Below are positions 63,876 through 64,000 of a stretch of DNA of 64,000 nucleotides, piece by piece. The stretch is from Streptomyces asoensis (GTDB lineage: Bacteria; Actinomycetota; Actinomycetes; Streptomycetales; Streptomycetaceae). The stretch covers positions 5,332,001-5,396,000 of the forward strand of contig NZ_CP049838.1 of assembly GCF_013085465.1 (NCBI RefSeq), given 5' to 3'. Below the pieces are notes generated by a model. That model worked only from the letters and a program-made list of their open reading frames with translations. It was not told the DNA's origin and did not search any database. A program made the translations under genes and the position numbers. Position 1 is the first letter of the stretch, and each line of letters opens with the position of its first letter.

Positions 63876-64000
63876 CGTCGTGAACGCCGAGTACCGCACC
63901 CGTACGGTCTCGGCGTTCACGTGCGTCACGTTCACGTCGACGTAGTAGGCGTCCGTCCCGGGGTGGCCGGTGACGTCGAGCTGGAAGCAGTAGTCCGAGC
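63873..64000 (-). CDS. C-terminal part of an unknown protein
   Basis: The minus strand reads SDYCFQLDVTGHPGTDAYYV, then DVNVTHVNAETVRVRYSAFT and a final Thr, stopping at TGA 63873-63875. The start lies beyond the window. About 42 residues are visible, beta-rich and compatible with an extracytoplasmic beta-sandwich domain. The family cannot be named from this much. Confidence 0.6.
   Translation of the reverse strand, partial: SDYCFQLDVTGHPGTDAYYVDVNVTHVNAETVRVRYSAFTT

Overview
The window is high-GC actinobacterial chromosome, almost certainly Streptomyces. The evidence is the dnaK-grpE-dnaJ-hspR operon with HspR-type inverted repeats (HAIR) and an HspR-type site before clpB. A WhiB-family protein, an actinobacterial-type dcd, frequent GTG/TTG starts, 4-bp gene overlaps and strong third-position GC agree. 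All calls come from reading the sequence; no database search was possible.

Layout. 1-3.3 kb: the tail of a LuxR/NarL regulator, a secreted Asp-box (sialidase-fold) protein, a broken metallo-beta-lactamase-fold gene and a small membrane protein. 3.35-11.97 kb: an integrated, decaying element of the actinomycete integrative (AICE/pSAM2-like) type, bounded by a 48-bp direct repeat of the 3' half of a tRNA-Gly(CCC) gene. It carries a RepSA-like HUH initiator, an SpdD-like protein, a frameshifted excisionase and a frameshifted tyrosine integrase, plus cargo including an internally duplicated membrane protein. 12-19.7 kb: housekeeping genes (dcd, a phosphoribosyltransferase, a Yip1-like protein, a membrane Fe-S oxidoreductase, a MraY/WecA-like transferase). 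19.7-24 kb: the DnaK chaperone operon with its HspR repressor.

24-49.7 kb: a large type IV secretion-like locus lying between hspR and clpB. A minus-strand set encodes a TcpC/VirB8-like protein, a pilin-like small protein, a TcpE-like protein, a VirB4-like ATPase, a lipoprotein, a TrbL/VirB6-like protein, two paralogous unknowns, two proteins sharing a C-terminal LWQ(M/L)G motif, and a WhiB-winged-helix fusion. A plus-strand set encodes a tail-anchored protein, a DUF4913-like protein, a VirB8-like protein, a three-domain wall hydrolase, a propeller lipoprotein and a VirD4-like coupling ATPase. I see no relaxase or integrase, so protein export seems more likely than conjugation.

49.7-64 kb: an LAxTG surface protein, an orphan sugar-binding lipoprotein, the ATP-grasp/alpha-E/transglutaminase triad, and then three paralogous LuxR-type regulators next to a small exported peptide with five DSTW repeats. 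That peptide gene overlaps a gene for a mini-Rieske-like protein lacking the cluster ligands. This regulator-peptide-mini-Rieske group is my best candidate for an undescribed signalling system. The window ends with a PPOX-family protein, clpB under an HspR-type site, and the tail of one more gene.
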